A program made the translations under genes and the position numbers. Under the pieces are notes generated by a model, which worked only from the letters and a program-made list of their open reading frames with translations, ran no database searches and was not told the origin of the DNA. From positions 1,501,604-1,565,603 of the forward strand of contig NZ_NIPO01000001.1 in NCBI RefSeq assembly GCF_002807015.1: 64,000 nt of DNA. The letters run 5' to 3'. Shown here in pieces: positions 55,401-63,847 of the stretch. This DNA is from Avrilella dinanensis (lineage in GTDB: Bacteria > Bacteroidota > Bacteroidia > Flavobacteriales > Flavobacteriaceae). Position 1 is the first letter of the stretch. Each line of letters opens with the position of its first letter.

Positions 55401-55583
55401 AGCCCTAGCATCTTTGATTTTCTGTTTGAATTCGATTGTTTTTCCACGTAATTCGTCGTGGGTTAATGATTCGTATGATTGTTGGAGCTGATTGATTTTA
55501 TCTACAATAGGACGAAGGGATTTAACGTCCTTTTGCGATTTATCTCCAACAAACACTTTTAATATGTTATTTATGATATCCAT
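52497..55583 (-). CDS. secA: Protein translocase ATPase SecA, lacking the C-terminal zinc-binding tail
   Basis: 1028 aa motor of the Sec pathway. Walker A MQTGEGKTL (about 189), Walker B region VDEVDSVLIDDARTPLIIS, GRMD-type helicase motifs TNMAGRGTDIKL and RQLRGRAGRQGD are intact. A Bacteroidota-type insertion lies around residues 340-440. The protein ends LPKQEQQVKA; the usual last segment with CPCGSGKKYKNC is absent, and none of it is found in the 187 bases after the stop. Function is otherwise expected to be normal. Confidence 0.96.
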   Translation of the reverse strand: MDIINNILKVFVGDKSQKDVKSLRPIVDKINQLQQSYESLTHDELRGKTIEFKQKIKDARAPQDEKIASYRTELEAIADIDAREEIYSAIDNLEKEAYNATEKVLNDILPEAFAVVKETARRFTSNSEIAVTATEKDKEFAQQKPYVSIEGERATWLNRWEVAGKELSWSMIHYDVQMIGGIVLHQGKVAEMQTGEGKTLVSTLPLYLNALTGNGVHLVTVNDYLAKRDCMWKAPIFEFHGLSVDCIDNHQPNSPQRRKAYQADITYGTNNEFGFDYLRDNMVHTPEELVQRKHNYAIVDEVDSVLIDDARTPLIISGPVPKGDEHEFMELKPKVENLVNLQRKLATGFLTEAKRLLKEGDNKQAGFNLLRAYRALPRNKALIKFLSEEGVKQILQKTENHFMQDNNREMPKVDEALYFVINEKNNQVELTDNGIQFLSKGMDDNFFIMPDIGTEIAHIEKSGGTSEEITEKKTELFRDFGVKSERIHTLTQLLKAYTLFEKDTEYVVVDNKVMIVDEQTGRIMDGRRYSDGLHQAIEAKENVKIEAATQTFATITLQNYFRMYSKLSGMTGTAVTEAGELWEIYKLDVVEIPTNRPIARDDRDDKIYRSIREKFNAVIEEVVELSQAGRPVLIGTTSVENSELLSRMLKMRGIKHNILNAKKHKQEAEIVESAGQPGAVTIATNMAGRGTDIKLTSEVKDAGGLAIIGTERHDSRRVDRQLRGRAGRQGDVGSSQFYVSIEDDLMRKFGSERMAKIMDSLGLKEGEVIQHRWMTKSIERAQKRVEENNFGIRKRLLEYDDIMNAQREIIYKRRRHALHGDRLKVDIANMIFDVCESLTSGNKVGNDYANFEFDIIKIFGLEPPFSEEEFASTSEKELTYKLYEYVYNNYQKRLEENAANAFVVIKNVYENNNSYERMVVPFSDGSKAVNVVTNLEKAYNSEGKTLIDDFEKNISLSIIDETWKKHLRKMDELKQSVQLAVHEQKDPLLIYKFEAFELFKSTMDSINKEIISFLIKAELPKQEQQVKA

Positions 55584-55624
55584 AAATAGATTTGTTGTTA
55601 ATTAATACTCAGTTATTTATAATA

Positions 55625-55658
55625 AAAAAAAGTCTCTCTGTTTTTTGAGACTTTTTTT
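55625..55658 (-). terminator. Terminator of the DUF2795 gene
   Basis: AAAAAAAGTCTC and GAGACTTTTTT arms around a T-rich loop, 11 bases past the stop at 55669. Confidence 0.85.
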
Positions 55659-55668
55659 GATTTTTTCT

Positions 55669-55890
55669 TTAATATTCGTCTTCATTCCAGAGGTAATCCT
55701 CTTCAGAAGGGTAGTCTGGCCATATTTCTTCCATAGACTCATAAGAATCCCCTTCGTCTTCGATAGACTGTAGGTTTTCCACTACTTCCAGCGGGGCACC
55801 TGTTCTGATAGCATAATCGATAAGCTCATCTTTGGTCGCCGGCCATGGGGCGTCGCTTAAATATGATGCTAATTCTAATGTCCAATACAT
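55669..55890 (-). CDS. DUF2795 family small acidic protein
   Basis: 73 aa. The start MYWTLELASYLSDAPWPATKDELIDYAIRTGAP fits DUF2795, a small helical domain of unknown function; the end is very acidic (EEIWPDYPSEEDYLWNEDEY-type). A good promoter upstream and a terminator downstream show that it is expressed on its own. It sits just before secA on the same strand, an arrangement I believe recurs in Flavobacteriaceae. Confidence 0.85.
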   Translation of the reverse strand: MYWTLELASYLSDAPWPATKDELIDYAIRTGAPLEVVENLQSIEDEGDSYESMEEIWPDYPSEEDYLWNEDEY

Positions 55891-55916
55891 AGTTTCTGAT
55901 TACTTTAAATTTGTTG

Positions 55917-55946
55917 CAAAAATAACTTTAATCTGCTAAAATCCAA
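55917..55946 (-). promoter_or_regulatory. Promoter of the DUF2795 gene
   Basis: On the minus strand TTG, 19 bases, TATTTTTG, 27 bases before the ATG. Confidence 0.65.
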
Positions 55947-55983
55947 GCGTTAGAAGTAAAAATAGATATTGATTAACGAAAAT

Positions 55984-56556
55984 TTAAATCTTTTCGGGTA
56001 TCCACTGGACTTCTTCAGCTTTGAGTTCATGTGACAATTTTCGTGCCAATACAAATAAATAGTCAGAAAGCCGGTTGAGATATTTCAAAACCATCTCGTC
56101 TGTAGGCTCATTTTCATGCAGTTGTGTTGCCAAGCGTTCAGCTCTCCGGCACACACATCTGGCAATATGACAATATGACACAGTCGGGTGTCCGCCTGGT
56201 AACACGAAGTGTGTCATCGGTGGCAGTTCAGTTTCCATCAAGTCGATTTGTTGTTCCAATGTTGCCAAATCTTCTTCACTTATCTTTTGGATATTTAAAC
56301 GTTCTTTACCACTTTTTAAAACTGCTTTTTCTGGTGCTGTCGCTAAGATTGCTCCTAGAGTAAAGAGCTTATTCTGAATAATAATTAAGCAATTCTTGTG
56401 AATGCTACTTATATCCTGGTCTCTGATTAACCCGATATGAGAATTCAGCTCATCAACTGTGCCGTAGCTTTCAATTCTAATATGATGTTTTGGCACTCTC
56501 GTTCCGCCAAACAGGGCAGTGGTTCCTTTATCTCCAGTTTTAGTATAAACTTTCAT
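55984..56556 (-). CDS. Cob(I)alamin adenosyltransferase, PduO type
   Basis: 190 aa. The N-terminal ATP-binding motif YTKTGDKGTTALFGGTRVPK, and later VLPGGHP, RCVCRRAER and LNRLSDYLFVLAR, are all those of PduO-type adenosyltransferases, which make adenosylcobalamin. The Arg of RCVCRRAER is a known active-site residue in the family. It follows the ABC ATPase gene by about 20 bases on the same strand and may share its transcript. Confidence 0.93.
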   Translation of the reverse strand: MKVYTKTGDKGTTALFGGTRVPKHHIRIESYGTVDELNSHIGLIRDQDISSIHKNCLIIIQNKLFTLGAILATAPEKAVLKSGKERLNIQKISEEDLATLEQQIDLMETELPPMTHFVLPGGHPTVSYCHIARCVCRRAERLATQLHENEPTDEMVLKYLNRLSDYLFVLARKLSHELKAEEVQWIPEKI

Positions 56557-56575
56557 TTGTAATGCTTTTTAAAAA

Positions 56576-57265
56576 TTATTTTTTCCTGATATCTTTTTCG
56601 ATTACACCATCTCTGAGTCGAATAATTCTATGAGCGTGTTCAGCGATATCTTCCTCGTGTGTAACCAAAATAACAGTATTGCCCTGTGCATGAATTTCGT
56701 CAAACAATCCCATAATTTCGATTGAAGTTTTGGTGTCAAGATTACCGGTAGGCTCATCTGCCAGTATGATTGACGGATTGTTAACCAATGCTCTGGCAAC
56801 GGCAACTCTTTGTCTTTGCCCTCCCGATAGCTGATTGGGTTGGTGGTCCATACGGTCTTCCAGTCCGACTTGCGTCAATACTTCCGAGGCTCGTTGAGTT
56901 CTTTCTGTTTTATTTTTTCCAGCATAAACCATTGGTAAAGCTACATTATCCAAAGCAGTGGTGCGTGGCAATAGGTTGAAAGTCTGGAAAACGAAGCCGA
57001 TTTCTTTATTTCGGATTTCTGCCAGTTCGTTGTCATTCATTTTACTGACATCTTTTCCGTTCAGGATATATTCGCCGGAAGTTGGTGTATCCAGACAACC
57101 CAGAATATTCATTAAAGTCGATTTTCCCGAGCCGGAAGGTCCCATCAGAGCTACATATTCGCCTTTTTCAATATGAAGGTCAATGCCTTTCAATACCTGA
57201 ATCCAGCCTGAACCTAAAGCAAAATCACGTTTGAGACCAGACACTTTTATGATAGAATTACTCAT
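56576..57265 (-). CDS. ABC transporter ATP-binding protein, LolD/MacB type
   Basis: 229 aa. Walker [10 protein letters not shown] (42-50), [19 protein letters not shown], signature LSGGQRQR, Walker [12 protein letters not shown] and switch His in VTHEED are intact. The LolD/MacB group works with FtsX-like permeases in lipoprotein release or export; no permease gene lies next to it, so the partner must be elsewhere. Confidence 0.92.
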   Translation of the reverse strand: MSNSIIKVSGLKRDFALGSGWIQVLKGIDLHIEKGEYVALMGPSGSGKSTLMNILGCLDTPTSGEYILNGKDVSKMNDNELAEIRNKEIGFVFQTFNLLPRTTALDNVALPMVYAGKNKTERTQRASEVLTQVGLEDRMDHQPNQLSGGQRQRVAVARALVNNPSIILADEPTGNLDTKTSIEIMGLFDEIHAQGNTVILVTHEEDIAEHAHRIIRLRDGVIEKDIRKK

Positions 57266-57310
57266 TGTTTTTTTATTAATAAGTGAAAGATAAGCATAAA
57301 ATGTTACACT

Positions 57311-57757
57311 TTACAACCTTAAAAAAAATAATTCTTTTTGTTGTTCTTTCCTGACAAAAAAAACGATGTACCAATAAAAATGCAATACAACAGTAATTTT
57401 CGGGTGTTGTAATAACTTTTCTGCTAGTCGTTTTTCTGCCAGATTTCTGCAATCAATGATACCGGTTGTGTCATTGTGAAAGCTGTCAATAAAGTTTGGA
57501 AAATCAGATGTTTCGAGCTGATTGGATCGAATAATTACCAAATCGATTGTTTCCGGCAAATCAGTTATTTTTTCTGTGCGGAAATCAACAATATTATCGG
57601 GTTGAAAATATTGAATGGTTTGCTCAATAAAATGTTTTTTTCGGCTATACGTATTTCGATATGGGCGATACAATCCTTTCGTCAGATAATTGAACACAAA
57701 AGGAGAGTGCACACCATGTTGATTGCTTGACCGGAATAAAAACTGAAAATAATTCAT
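57311..57757 (-). CDS. Methyltransferase-like protein that lost its SAM-binding core
   Basis: 148 aa from ATG 57757. The start (FLFRSSNQHGVHSPFVFNYL) and end (HFYWYIVFFVRKEQQKE) match the two ends of a Flavobacteriaceae class I SAM-dependent methyltransferase family of about 235 aa, as I remember it. The glycine-rich SAM motif that should follow PDNIVD is replaced by FRTEKITDLPETIDLVII, and roughly 80-90 residues are missing. The frame is still open. It may be a decaying gene or a protein with a new role. No clear promoter. Confidence 0.6.
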   Translation of the reverse strand: MNYFQFLFRSSNQHGVHSPFVFNYLTKGLYRPYRNTYSRKKHFIEQTIQYFQPDNIVDFRTEKITDLPETIDLVIIRSNQLETSDFPNFIDSFHNDTTGIIDCRNLAEKRLAEKLLQHPKITVVLHFYWYIVFFVRKEQQKELFFLRL

Positions 57758-57841
57758 TTTTCTATTGAAGTGACAGACAGCAAATTTCGCTATAATCTTT
57801 ATCCTGAACAAAAGAAAATTTGATATTTTTTTACTGAAACA

Positions 57842-57872
57842 TTTGGTGCGAATAATTTTTTACTTATATTTG
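57842..57872 (+). promoter_or_regulatory. Consensus promoter of tRNA-Arg
   Basis: TTTG (57842-57845), 19 bases, TATATTTG (57865-57872), 17 bases before the tRNA: an exact match to the Bacteroidota consensus. Confidence 0.85.
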
Positions 57873-57889
57873 CACCGCTCTAAAGCAAT

Positions 57890-57963
57890 GGCCTCGTGGC
57901 GCAACTGAATAGCGCATCTGATTACGGCTCAGAAGGTTACAGGTTTGAATCCTGTCGAGGTCA
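57890..57963 (+). tRNA. tRNA-Arg (anticodon ACG)
   Basis: Cloverleaf: acceptor GGCCTCG/CGAGGTC, D-arm GCGC/GCGC, anticodon arm TCTGA-TTACGGC-TCAGA (ACG, read as ICG after deamination), T-arm ACAGG/CCTGT, discriminator A. CCA is not encoded in full. Confidence 0.95.
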
Positions 57964-57968
57964 CAGAC

Positions 57969-58003
57969 AAAACAACCGATTGATTATCAATCGGTTGTTT
58001 TTT
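57969..58003 (+). terminator. Terminator of tRNA-Arg
   Basis: AACAACCGATTG and CAATCGGTTGTT arms followed by a run of T. It is close to the end of the converging ung gene and may serve both. Confidence 0.88.
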
Positions 58004-58022
58004 TATAGCTTTAAAATTGAAT

Positions 58023-58670
58023 TTACCAAATAACAGATGTTTTCCCATTAGCCATAAGATAAGTATTTGTCTGACTGAAATGACGGTTGCCAAACCACAA
58101 ACCCCTGTTGGCACTCATCGGCGACGGGTGTCCCGAAGTCAATACCAAATGTTTGTTGCTGTCAATGACTTTTCCTTTTTGCTGAGCATGTCTGCCCCAA
58201 AGCAAGAAAACCAGATTCTCTTTTTCGGAAGATAATTGCCGGATAGCATTTTCTGTAAAATCTTCCCAACCTCTTTTTTGGTGACTGCCGGGGCTCGCCT
58301 GTCTGACTGTCAGTACGTCGTTGAGCAGCAATACACCTTGTTTTGCCCAACGGGTAAGATTTCCGGAATTGGGTATCGGGCTTCCAACGTCCTGATGTAC
58401 TTCCTGTAAAATATTTCGCAATGAAGGTGGAAAAGCTATTCCGTCATTCACAGAAAAACTCAATCCGTGTGCCTGTCCGTATCCGTGGTAAGGGTCTTGT
58501 CCTAAAATAATGACTTTTGTGTCTTCAAACTTGCACCAGCGAAAAGCATTGTAAATCAATTCTCTCGGAGGAAAAACAGTTTGTGTCTGGTATTCATATT
58601 CGACAAATTCTTTAAGGCTTTTAAAATAAGGTTGCTGATTTTCTGATTCAATAAAATCTTTCCAGGTCAT
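58023..58670 (-). CDS. ung: Uracil-DNA glycosylase
   Basis: 215 aa; removes uracil from DNA. The catalytic motif GQDPYHG (57-63, Asp59) and the His motif in TSGHPSPMSANRG are intact, as is FSVNDGIAFPPSLRN. Family 1 UDG of normal length. A possible -7 element TATTTTTG lies at 58687-58694. Confidence 0.95.
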   Translation of the reverse strand: MTWKDFIESENQQPYFKSLKEFVEYEYQTQTVFPPRELIYNAFRWCKFEDTKVIILGQDPYHGYGQAHGLSFSVNDGIAFPPSLRNILQEVHQDVGSPIPNSGNLTRWAKQGVLLLNDVLTVRQASPGSHQKRGWEDFTENAIRQLSSEKENLVFLLWGRHAQQKGKVIDSNKHLVLTSGHPSPMSANRGLWFGNRHFSQTNTYLMANGKTSVIW

Positions 58671-58686
58671 AATTCATTTGTTTGTC

Positions 58687-58694
58687 CAAAAATA
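58687..58694 (-). promoter_or_regulatory. Possible -7 promoter element of ung
   Basis: Minus strand TATTTTTG, 16 bases before the ATG at 58670; no -33 match seen. Confidence 0.4.
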
Positions 58695-58822
58695 CGTAAT
58701 TTAGGATTTTGTTGGCTGAATTTGAGGCTGAAAAAATATAAAAAACGAAAACAATCTAATACTTGTAAGTCAATAAAAAAATACCTACATTCGCTATCGA
58801 AATTAAAATGATATCTAAAACA

Positions 58823-59905
58823 ATGAAACAAGTACCTTTACAACACGTACACGAAGCATTGGGGGCAAAAATGGTTCCTTTTGCCGGATTTAATATGCCT
58901 GTTCAATATGAAGGAGTTAACATAGAACACGAAACCGTTAGAAACGGAGTGGGTGTTTTTGATGTTTCGCACATGGGGGAATTTCTATTAACTGGAGAAA
59001 AAGCCCTGGATTTAATCCAAAAAGTAAGTTCCAATGACGCCTCGGTAATCAAAATCGGAAAGGCACAATATGCTTGTTTGCCGAATGATAAAGGCGGAAT
59101 CGTAGATGATTTGATTATCTACCGAATCAAAGAAGACCAGTATCTTTTAGTGGTTAATGCATCAAATATCGACAAAGACTGGGATTGGATTTCCAAACAT
59201 AATGATATGGGTGTTGATATGCGTAACCTTTCTGACGATTACGCTCTTCTCGCCATTCAGGGACCAAAATCGATAGAAGCTATGCAAAGCCTGACTTCTG
59301 CCAATTTATCTGAAATTCCGTTTTATGGTTTTGAAGTAGCTGATTTTGCCGGCATAGACAATGTAATCATTTCTGCGACAGGTTATACCGGTTCGGGAGG
59401 TTTTGAAATTTACTGCAAAAACGACGAAGTAGAACAAATCTGGAATAAAGTTTTCGAAGCCGGAAAATCTTTCGGGATTAAACCAATCGGATTAGCAGCC
59501 CGTGATACTTTACGTCTGGAAATGGGATTTTGCCTATACGGAAATGATATTGACGACACAACTTCCCCGCTTGAAGCCGGGTTGGGTTGGGTAACGAAAT
59601 TCACTAAAGATTTTATCAATTCCGACAATCTGAAAAAACAAAAAGAAGAAGGCGTAAAACGCAAACTGGTAGGTTTTGAGCTTTTGGAAAAAGGTATTCC
59701 GAGACATGATTATGAAATTGTGGACAAAAACGGAAATACTATTGGAAAAGTAACTTCAGGAACAATGGCACCGTCACTTGGAAAGGGGATAGGCTTGGGA
59801 TATGTTGCCATGGAACACAGCAAAGTGGATTCAGAAATTTATATCAGAATTCGTAAAAATGACGTTCCTGCCAAAGTGGTAAAAACACCTTTTTATAAGA
59901 AGTAA
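58823..59905 (+). CDS. gcvT: Aminomethyltransferase, T-protein of the glycine cleavage system
   Basis: 360 aa from ATG 58823 ([17 protein letters not shown]); an ATG five codons earlier (58808) is also possible. Motifs: [35 protein letters not shown], and [20 protein letters not shown] with the folate-binding Glu/Asp region. It moves the methylene group from the lipoyl H-protein to tetrahydrofolate. gcvH and gcvP are not nearby, and no glycine riboswitch is seen in the leader. Confidence 0.94.
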   Translation: MKQVPLQHVHEALGAKMVPFAGFNMPVQYEGVNIEHETVRNGVGVFDVSHMGEFLLTGEKALDLIQKVSSNDASVIKIGKAQYACLPNDKGGIVDDLIIYRIKEDQYLLVVNASNIDKDWDWISKHNDMGVDMRNLSDDYALLAIQGPKSIEAMQSLTSANLSEIPFYGFEVADFAGIDNVIISATGYTGSGGFEIYCKNDEVEQIWNKVFEAGKSFGIKPIGLAARDTLRLEMGFCLYGNDIDDTTSPLEAGLGWVTKFTKDFINSDNLKKQKEEGVKRKLVGFELLEKGIPRHDYEIVDKNGNTIGKVTSGTMAPSLGKGIGLGYVAMEHSKVDSEIYIRIRKNDVPAKVVKTPFYKK

Positions 59906-59912
59906 ATTTTTC

Positions 59913-59959
59913 AGCCACGAATTGCGAATAATTTGTGTGAATTAGCGTAATTCGTGGCT
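59913..59959. repeat. Palindromic repeat between gcvT and priA
   Basis: Perfect 11-base arms AGCCACGAATT and AATTCGTGGCT enclose about 25 bases. It lies between two converging genes, 7 and 8 bases from their stops, and may act as a shared terminator. It belongs with the CCAC...GTGG palindrome in the yidD leader. Confidence 0.75.
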
Positions 59960-59967
59960 TATATATC

Positions 59968-62415
59968 CTAATAAAAATCTACGTTCACAATCATCTTCAC
60001 TGACTTATATTGCGGAATAGCCTCAAAAGTTTTTAGTGTCTTATTGATTTGTGTTTTTACATTTTTTATCGACTGATTGACAGGTGTTTTAATCAGGATA
60101 TTTCTCAAATATTGATTTCTGATTCGATTTACAGGTGGTTCTTCCGGACCTAAAACTTCTGACTGAATCTGCATGGATAAAGTCTGCGTCAGCCATTCTG
60201 ATGCTTCTCTTACTTTTTGATAATCAACGTGTTTCAACTGAATACGGATAATCCTGTAAAATGGCGGATAGCGAAATTGCAAACGTTCCTGCATTTGTTC
60301 CTTAAACATATCCCGATAACGGTGGTCTAACACTTGTTGAATAATTGAATGCAGCGGATTGTAGGTTTGAATCAAAACCTTTCCTTCCTTTTCTTTTCGT
60401 CCGGCTCTGCCAGAAACCTGCGTGAGGAGTTGATAGGCTCTTTCATGTGCCCGAAAATCAGGGTAATACAATAAGTTATCGGCATTGAGTATGCCCACCA
60501 AAGTTACATTGTCAAAATCCAAGCCTTTGGCAAGCATTTGTGTACCGACCAAAATGTCAGTTTCTTTGTTTTTAAAAGCATCAATCATTTTTTCCAAAGC
60601 AAATTTTCCTCTGGTCGTATCCTGGTCCATTCTGGCTATTTTCGCATCGGGAAAAATATGATGAAGTTCCATCTCAATTTGCTCAGTACCAAAACCTTTG
60701 GTGCTGACATCGACACTGGAACAAACGTGACAATGTGTAGGCTTGGCAATCGTATAACCGCAATAATGACATTTCAGCACATCATTTCGTTTGTAATAAG
60801 TCAGACTGACATCACAGTGGGTGCATTGTGGTACATGCCCACAGCTCAGGCATTCCATCACGGGCGAAAATCCACGTCGGTTTTGAAACAAAATAATTTG
60901 TTCGCCTTTTGCCAAAACGTTTTTCATTTCTTCAATCAAATGATTGGAAAAATGTCCGGTCATTTGTTTTTTCTGCTGAGCTTCTTTCAGGTCAATTAAC
61001 TGATTTTGAGGAATAACACTATTTCCGTAACGTTTCGTGAGCTGAGTCAGTGCATACTTTTCCTGATAAGCATTATAATAACTCTCCAAACTTGGTGTGG
61101 CAGAACCCAAAAGCGTTTTTGCCTTCATCAATCTCGCCAGAACAATCGCCAAATCTCTGCCCTGATAACGAGGCGCGGGGTCTTGTTGTTTGTACGACGC
61201 TTCGTGTTCTTCATCTACAATAATTAATCCTAAATCAACAAAAGGAAGAAAGATTGATGACCTTGCTCCGATAACAATTTGTGCGGTTTCTTTCTTTTCT
61301 AATACATTTTTCCATACTTCAACTCGTTCGTTATCAGTGTATTTGGAATGATAAACAGCTACTTTGTTTCCAAAATAGGCCGTCAAACGCTGTACTAATT
61401 GTGTAGTTAAGGCGATTTCGGGCAACAGAAAAAGTACTTGCCGGTTTTCAGCGATAAATTTCTCAATTAATTTACAATAAATCTCTGTTTTTCCTGAACC
61501 TGTCACACCGTGAAGCAACTGAATATCCTTTTGTTCAAAGTTATTCCGGATATTTTCTAAAGCATTTTGCTGCACATCACTTAGCGTAATATTGATTAAT
61601 TCCGAATCGTTGAAAACCACCCGGTCTTCTGCTAATGTATAAATATCGAAAATATCATTTTTTGCCAGATTATCTACAACAGCTTTGGTAACCTGAGCTT
61701 TATCGACCAATTCTTTAACCGAAATAGGGTTGGGGTTACCGGCATTAAGCTGAAAATAACTCAGTACAACATTTCTTTGTTTGTCTGTTTTTACTGAATC
61801 CAGCAAATTTTTCAGTTCGGCATTTTTACTATATTTTTCATGAATCCGGATATATTTAATCAGTTTAGGTTTATACGTTTCCCGCGTTTCTTCCTGTAAG
61901 TGAATAACGTTTTTCTGAATGAGCTTCTGCAAAGTCGGTAACACTTTTTTGGTATCTAAAATGTTTGCGATTTCTTTGACTGTCAAAACAGGCTGTTGTT
62001 GCAAAGCTTCGTAAATCAGATATTCCTGGTCAGTCAAATCGCTAATCAGGATATTTTCTTTGGAATTATATTTGATTAAAGTTTCCGTTTCGAGCAACAA
62101 AGCACCCGGCACCGCTGCCCGGTAAACTTCGCCCAAAGTACACATGTAATAATCGGCAATCCATTGCCAAAATTTGATTTGTGTGTGGGTTACAATTGGT
62201 TTTTCATCAATGATTTCAATAATTTCTTTTGCCTGATATTTCAACGGAGGCTGATGATGCTTATTTATGACCACCGCAGTATAAATGCCTGTTTTTCCAA
62301 ACGGCACAGCCACCCGATAACCGGTATCTAAAAACTGAAATTCGGACTCAGACACCTGATAGGTAAATGTGTTTGGTACTTTTAACGGAACAATAACCTC
62401 AATGAAATATTGCAT
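59968..62415 (-). CDS. priA: Primosomal protein N' (replication restart helicase PriA)
   Basis: 815 aa. N-terminal DNA-binding part, then helicase motifs HGVTGSGKTE (Walker A), LIIVDEEHEASYKQ (Walker B), GSATPSLESY and QVSGRAGRKEKEG. Eight Cys in CLSCGHVPQCTHCD and CHYCGYTIAKPTHCHVC form the two zinc sites. It reloads the replisome at collapsed forks. Length and motifs are normal for the phylum. Confidence 0.96.
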   Translation of the reverse strand: MQYFIEVIVPLKVPNTFTYQVSESEFQFLDTGYRVAVPFGKTGIYTAVVINKHHQPPLKYQAKEIIEIIDEKPIVTHTQIKFWQWIADYYMCTLGEVYRAAVPGALLLETETLIKYNSKENILISDLTDQEYLIYEALQQQPVLTVKEIANILDTKKVLPTLQKLIQKNVIHLQEETRETYKPKLIKYIRIHEKYSKNAELKNLLDSVKTDKQRNVVLSYFQLNAGNPNPISVKELVDKAQVTKAVVDNLAKNDIFDIYTLAEDRVVFNDSELINITLSDVQQNALENIRNNFEQKDIQLLHGVTGSGKTEIYCKLIEKFIAENRQVLFLLPEIALTTQLVQRLTAYFGNKVAVYHSKYTDNERVEVWKNVLEKKETAQIVIGARSSIFLPFVDLGLIIVDEEHEASYKQQDPAPRYQGRDLAIVLARLMKAKTLLGSATPSLESYYNAYQEKYALTQLTKRYGNSVIPQNQLIDLKEAQQKKQMTGHFSNHLIEEMKNVLAKGEQIILFQNRRGFSPVMECLSCGHVPQCTHCDVSLTYYKRNDVLKCHYCGYTIAKPTHCHVCSSVDVSTKGFGTEQIEMELHHIFPDAKIARMDQDTTRGKFALEKMIDAFKNKETDILVGTQMLAKGLDFDNVTLVGILNADNLLYYPDFRAHERAYQLLTQVSGRAGRKEKEGKVLIQTYNPLHSIIQQVLDHRYRDMFKEQMQERLQFRYPPFYRIIRIQLKHVDYQKVREASEWLTQTLSMQIQSEVLGPEEPPVNRIRNQYLRNILIKTPVNQSIKNVKTQINKTLKTFEAIPQYKSVKMIVNVDFY

Positions 62416-62448
62416 AATTCAAAGCTGTGAAATCATTTATCAAATAAA

Positions 62449-63837
62449 TTAATCTTCTGTGTTTTCGGTTATTTCTTCTGTTTCTTCCGATGAATCTTCG
62501 GCAGAACTTTTAAAGCCTATTTTTCTGGTTGGTTCTTTTTTGACTTTATAGAAATCAAATTCCATTTCCATTTCTAAAAATCGATGTGGAAAATCAGTAC
62601 CCACGTTTTGTTTGGCATCTAAAACAAATCTGGCACATTGCGTAAGATAATGTGAAGTCAGTTTGGCTCTCGCTTCGGTGTAGGCAATGGATAGTAATTG
62701 CTCTGTGATAACGATTTCCCGTTTATCATTTTTCCGGTACAAGCTGTAAATTCTTTTTTTCAATGATTGTGTAAAATCAATCAACATCGTATTTGAGAAA
62801 AGTTTGGTTTGTGCTGCCACAGCCCGCCAAAATTCTCTGTCATCAGCTTTGTTTTCTTTCAGAATACGGAGTAGAGGAGAGTTCTCGTCCAATTGATCGG
62901 TCATGTGGTACAGAATTAATTCTGCTCTTTCGTCTTCTGTTGGCGGAAAAATCGGGATATGCAAATCAAATCGTCCGGGAGCGGTAATTTCTTCATTTAC
63001 AGCCGAAAGTACTTCAGCAGAACCAACAACGACCACTTCCGAATGCACATCTTTTTGTATATGGCGGGCAACGGCGTTAATCATATTAATCGCCTGCAAA
63101 GACATACGGTCTTTTTCATTACCCATGATTTCATCAAAATTTTCTATGAATAATAAAGTTCTGGGTTGTTTCAGCTTTTGAGCTAAAAATTCATTAAACT
63201 GTGATTTTCCATTGTTACCGTTTTCACTTTTTTTCATACTGAAATAATCCTGATAAAGATGCACGAATTCATAACCAATTAAATCAGCAATTTTTTTCGC
63301 CCAAAACACTTTTCCGCTTCCTGGAGGTCCGTATAAAATCATTCCGGAAGGCTTTGATATTCCCCATTGGTTCAGTTGGTTTGGCGTGATAAATGGTTCT
63401 AATAAATCAGTAATATAGAAAAACAGGTCACTGTAACCGACTAAAGTTTTGGGTGTTGAATAAGCTATTTTATCCAAATCATTGTAGATAAAATCATAGT
63501 TTCCGCCCAAATAAATATGTATCAAATAACTGGATACAGTCGTTTGAAATTTTTCTGCATCAATATCCTGCAATCCGTTTTCTTTAAAAAAGGTAATAAT
63601 AGTTTCCGGATTAACATCGATTTCCTTTGATATCTCGCTGATTGTTTTTGGCTTGCCATGGTCCTTGCAATACTTTATCAGAAAATCTTTGTTGTTGTTC
63701 ACAAAGTCGATAAAACCTTCCTGCAACTGAAAATTTGTATCAATAACCTGATTAATATCTATTCCGAAATCAAAAATAAAACTCTGTAAACTTTCTAATG
63801 AAAGGTTATTTTCGTGTGCTAAATCAATTAATCTCAT
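62449..63837 (-). CDS. AAA-family protein with altered nucleotide-binding motifs
   Basis: 462 aa. Residues 1-90 contain two short helical units that resemble IF2-N or HTH-like domains (LAHENNLSLESLQSFIFDFGI; TISEISKEIDVNPETIITFF). The AAA core follows: Walker A GPPGSGKV (170-177, Val instead of Thr/Ser), Walker B LLFIEN (Glu232-Asn233 instead of Asp-Glu), VVVGSAEV where sensor 1 Asn is expected, and the arginine-finger-like PGRFD. The C-terminus is acidic and disordered. Starts 10 bases after the uvrB stop, so both are one transcript. Role unknown. Confidence 0.75.
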   Translation of the reverse strand: MRLIDLAHENNLSLESLQSFIFDFGIDINQVIDTNFQLQEGFIDFVNNNKDFLIKYCKDHGKPKTISEISKEIDVNPETIITFFKENGLQDIDAEKFQTTVSSYLIHIYLGGNYDFIYNDLDKIAYSTPKTLVGYSDLFFYITDLLEPFITPNQLNQWGISKPSGMILYGPPGSGKVFWAKKIADLIGYEFVHLYQDYFSMKKSENGNNGKSQFNEFLAQKLKQPRTLLFIENFDEIMGNEKDRMSLQAINMINAVARHIQKDVHSEVVVVGSAEVLSAVNEEITAPGRFDLHIPIFPPTEDERAELILYHMTDQLDENSPLLRILKENKADDREFWRAVAAQTKLFSNTMLIDFTQSLKKRIYSLYRKNDKREIVITEQLLSIAYTEARAKLTSHYLTQCARFVLDAKQNVGTDFPHRFLEMEMEFDFYKVKKEPTRKIGFKSSAEDSSEETEEITENTED

Positions 63838-63847
63838 AGTCTATATT

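Noticed and set aside
58690-58822. Glycine riboswitch before gcvT
   Set aside because: The leader is too short and AT-rich, with no conserved aptamer motifs that I can see.
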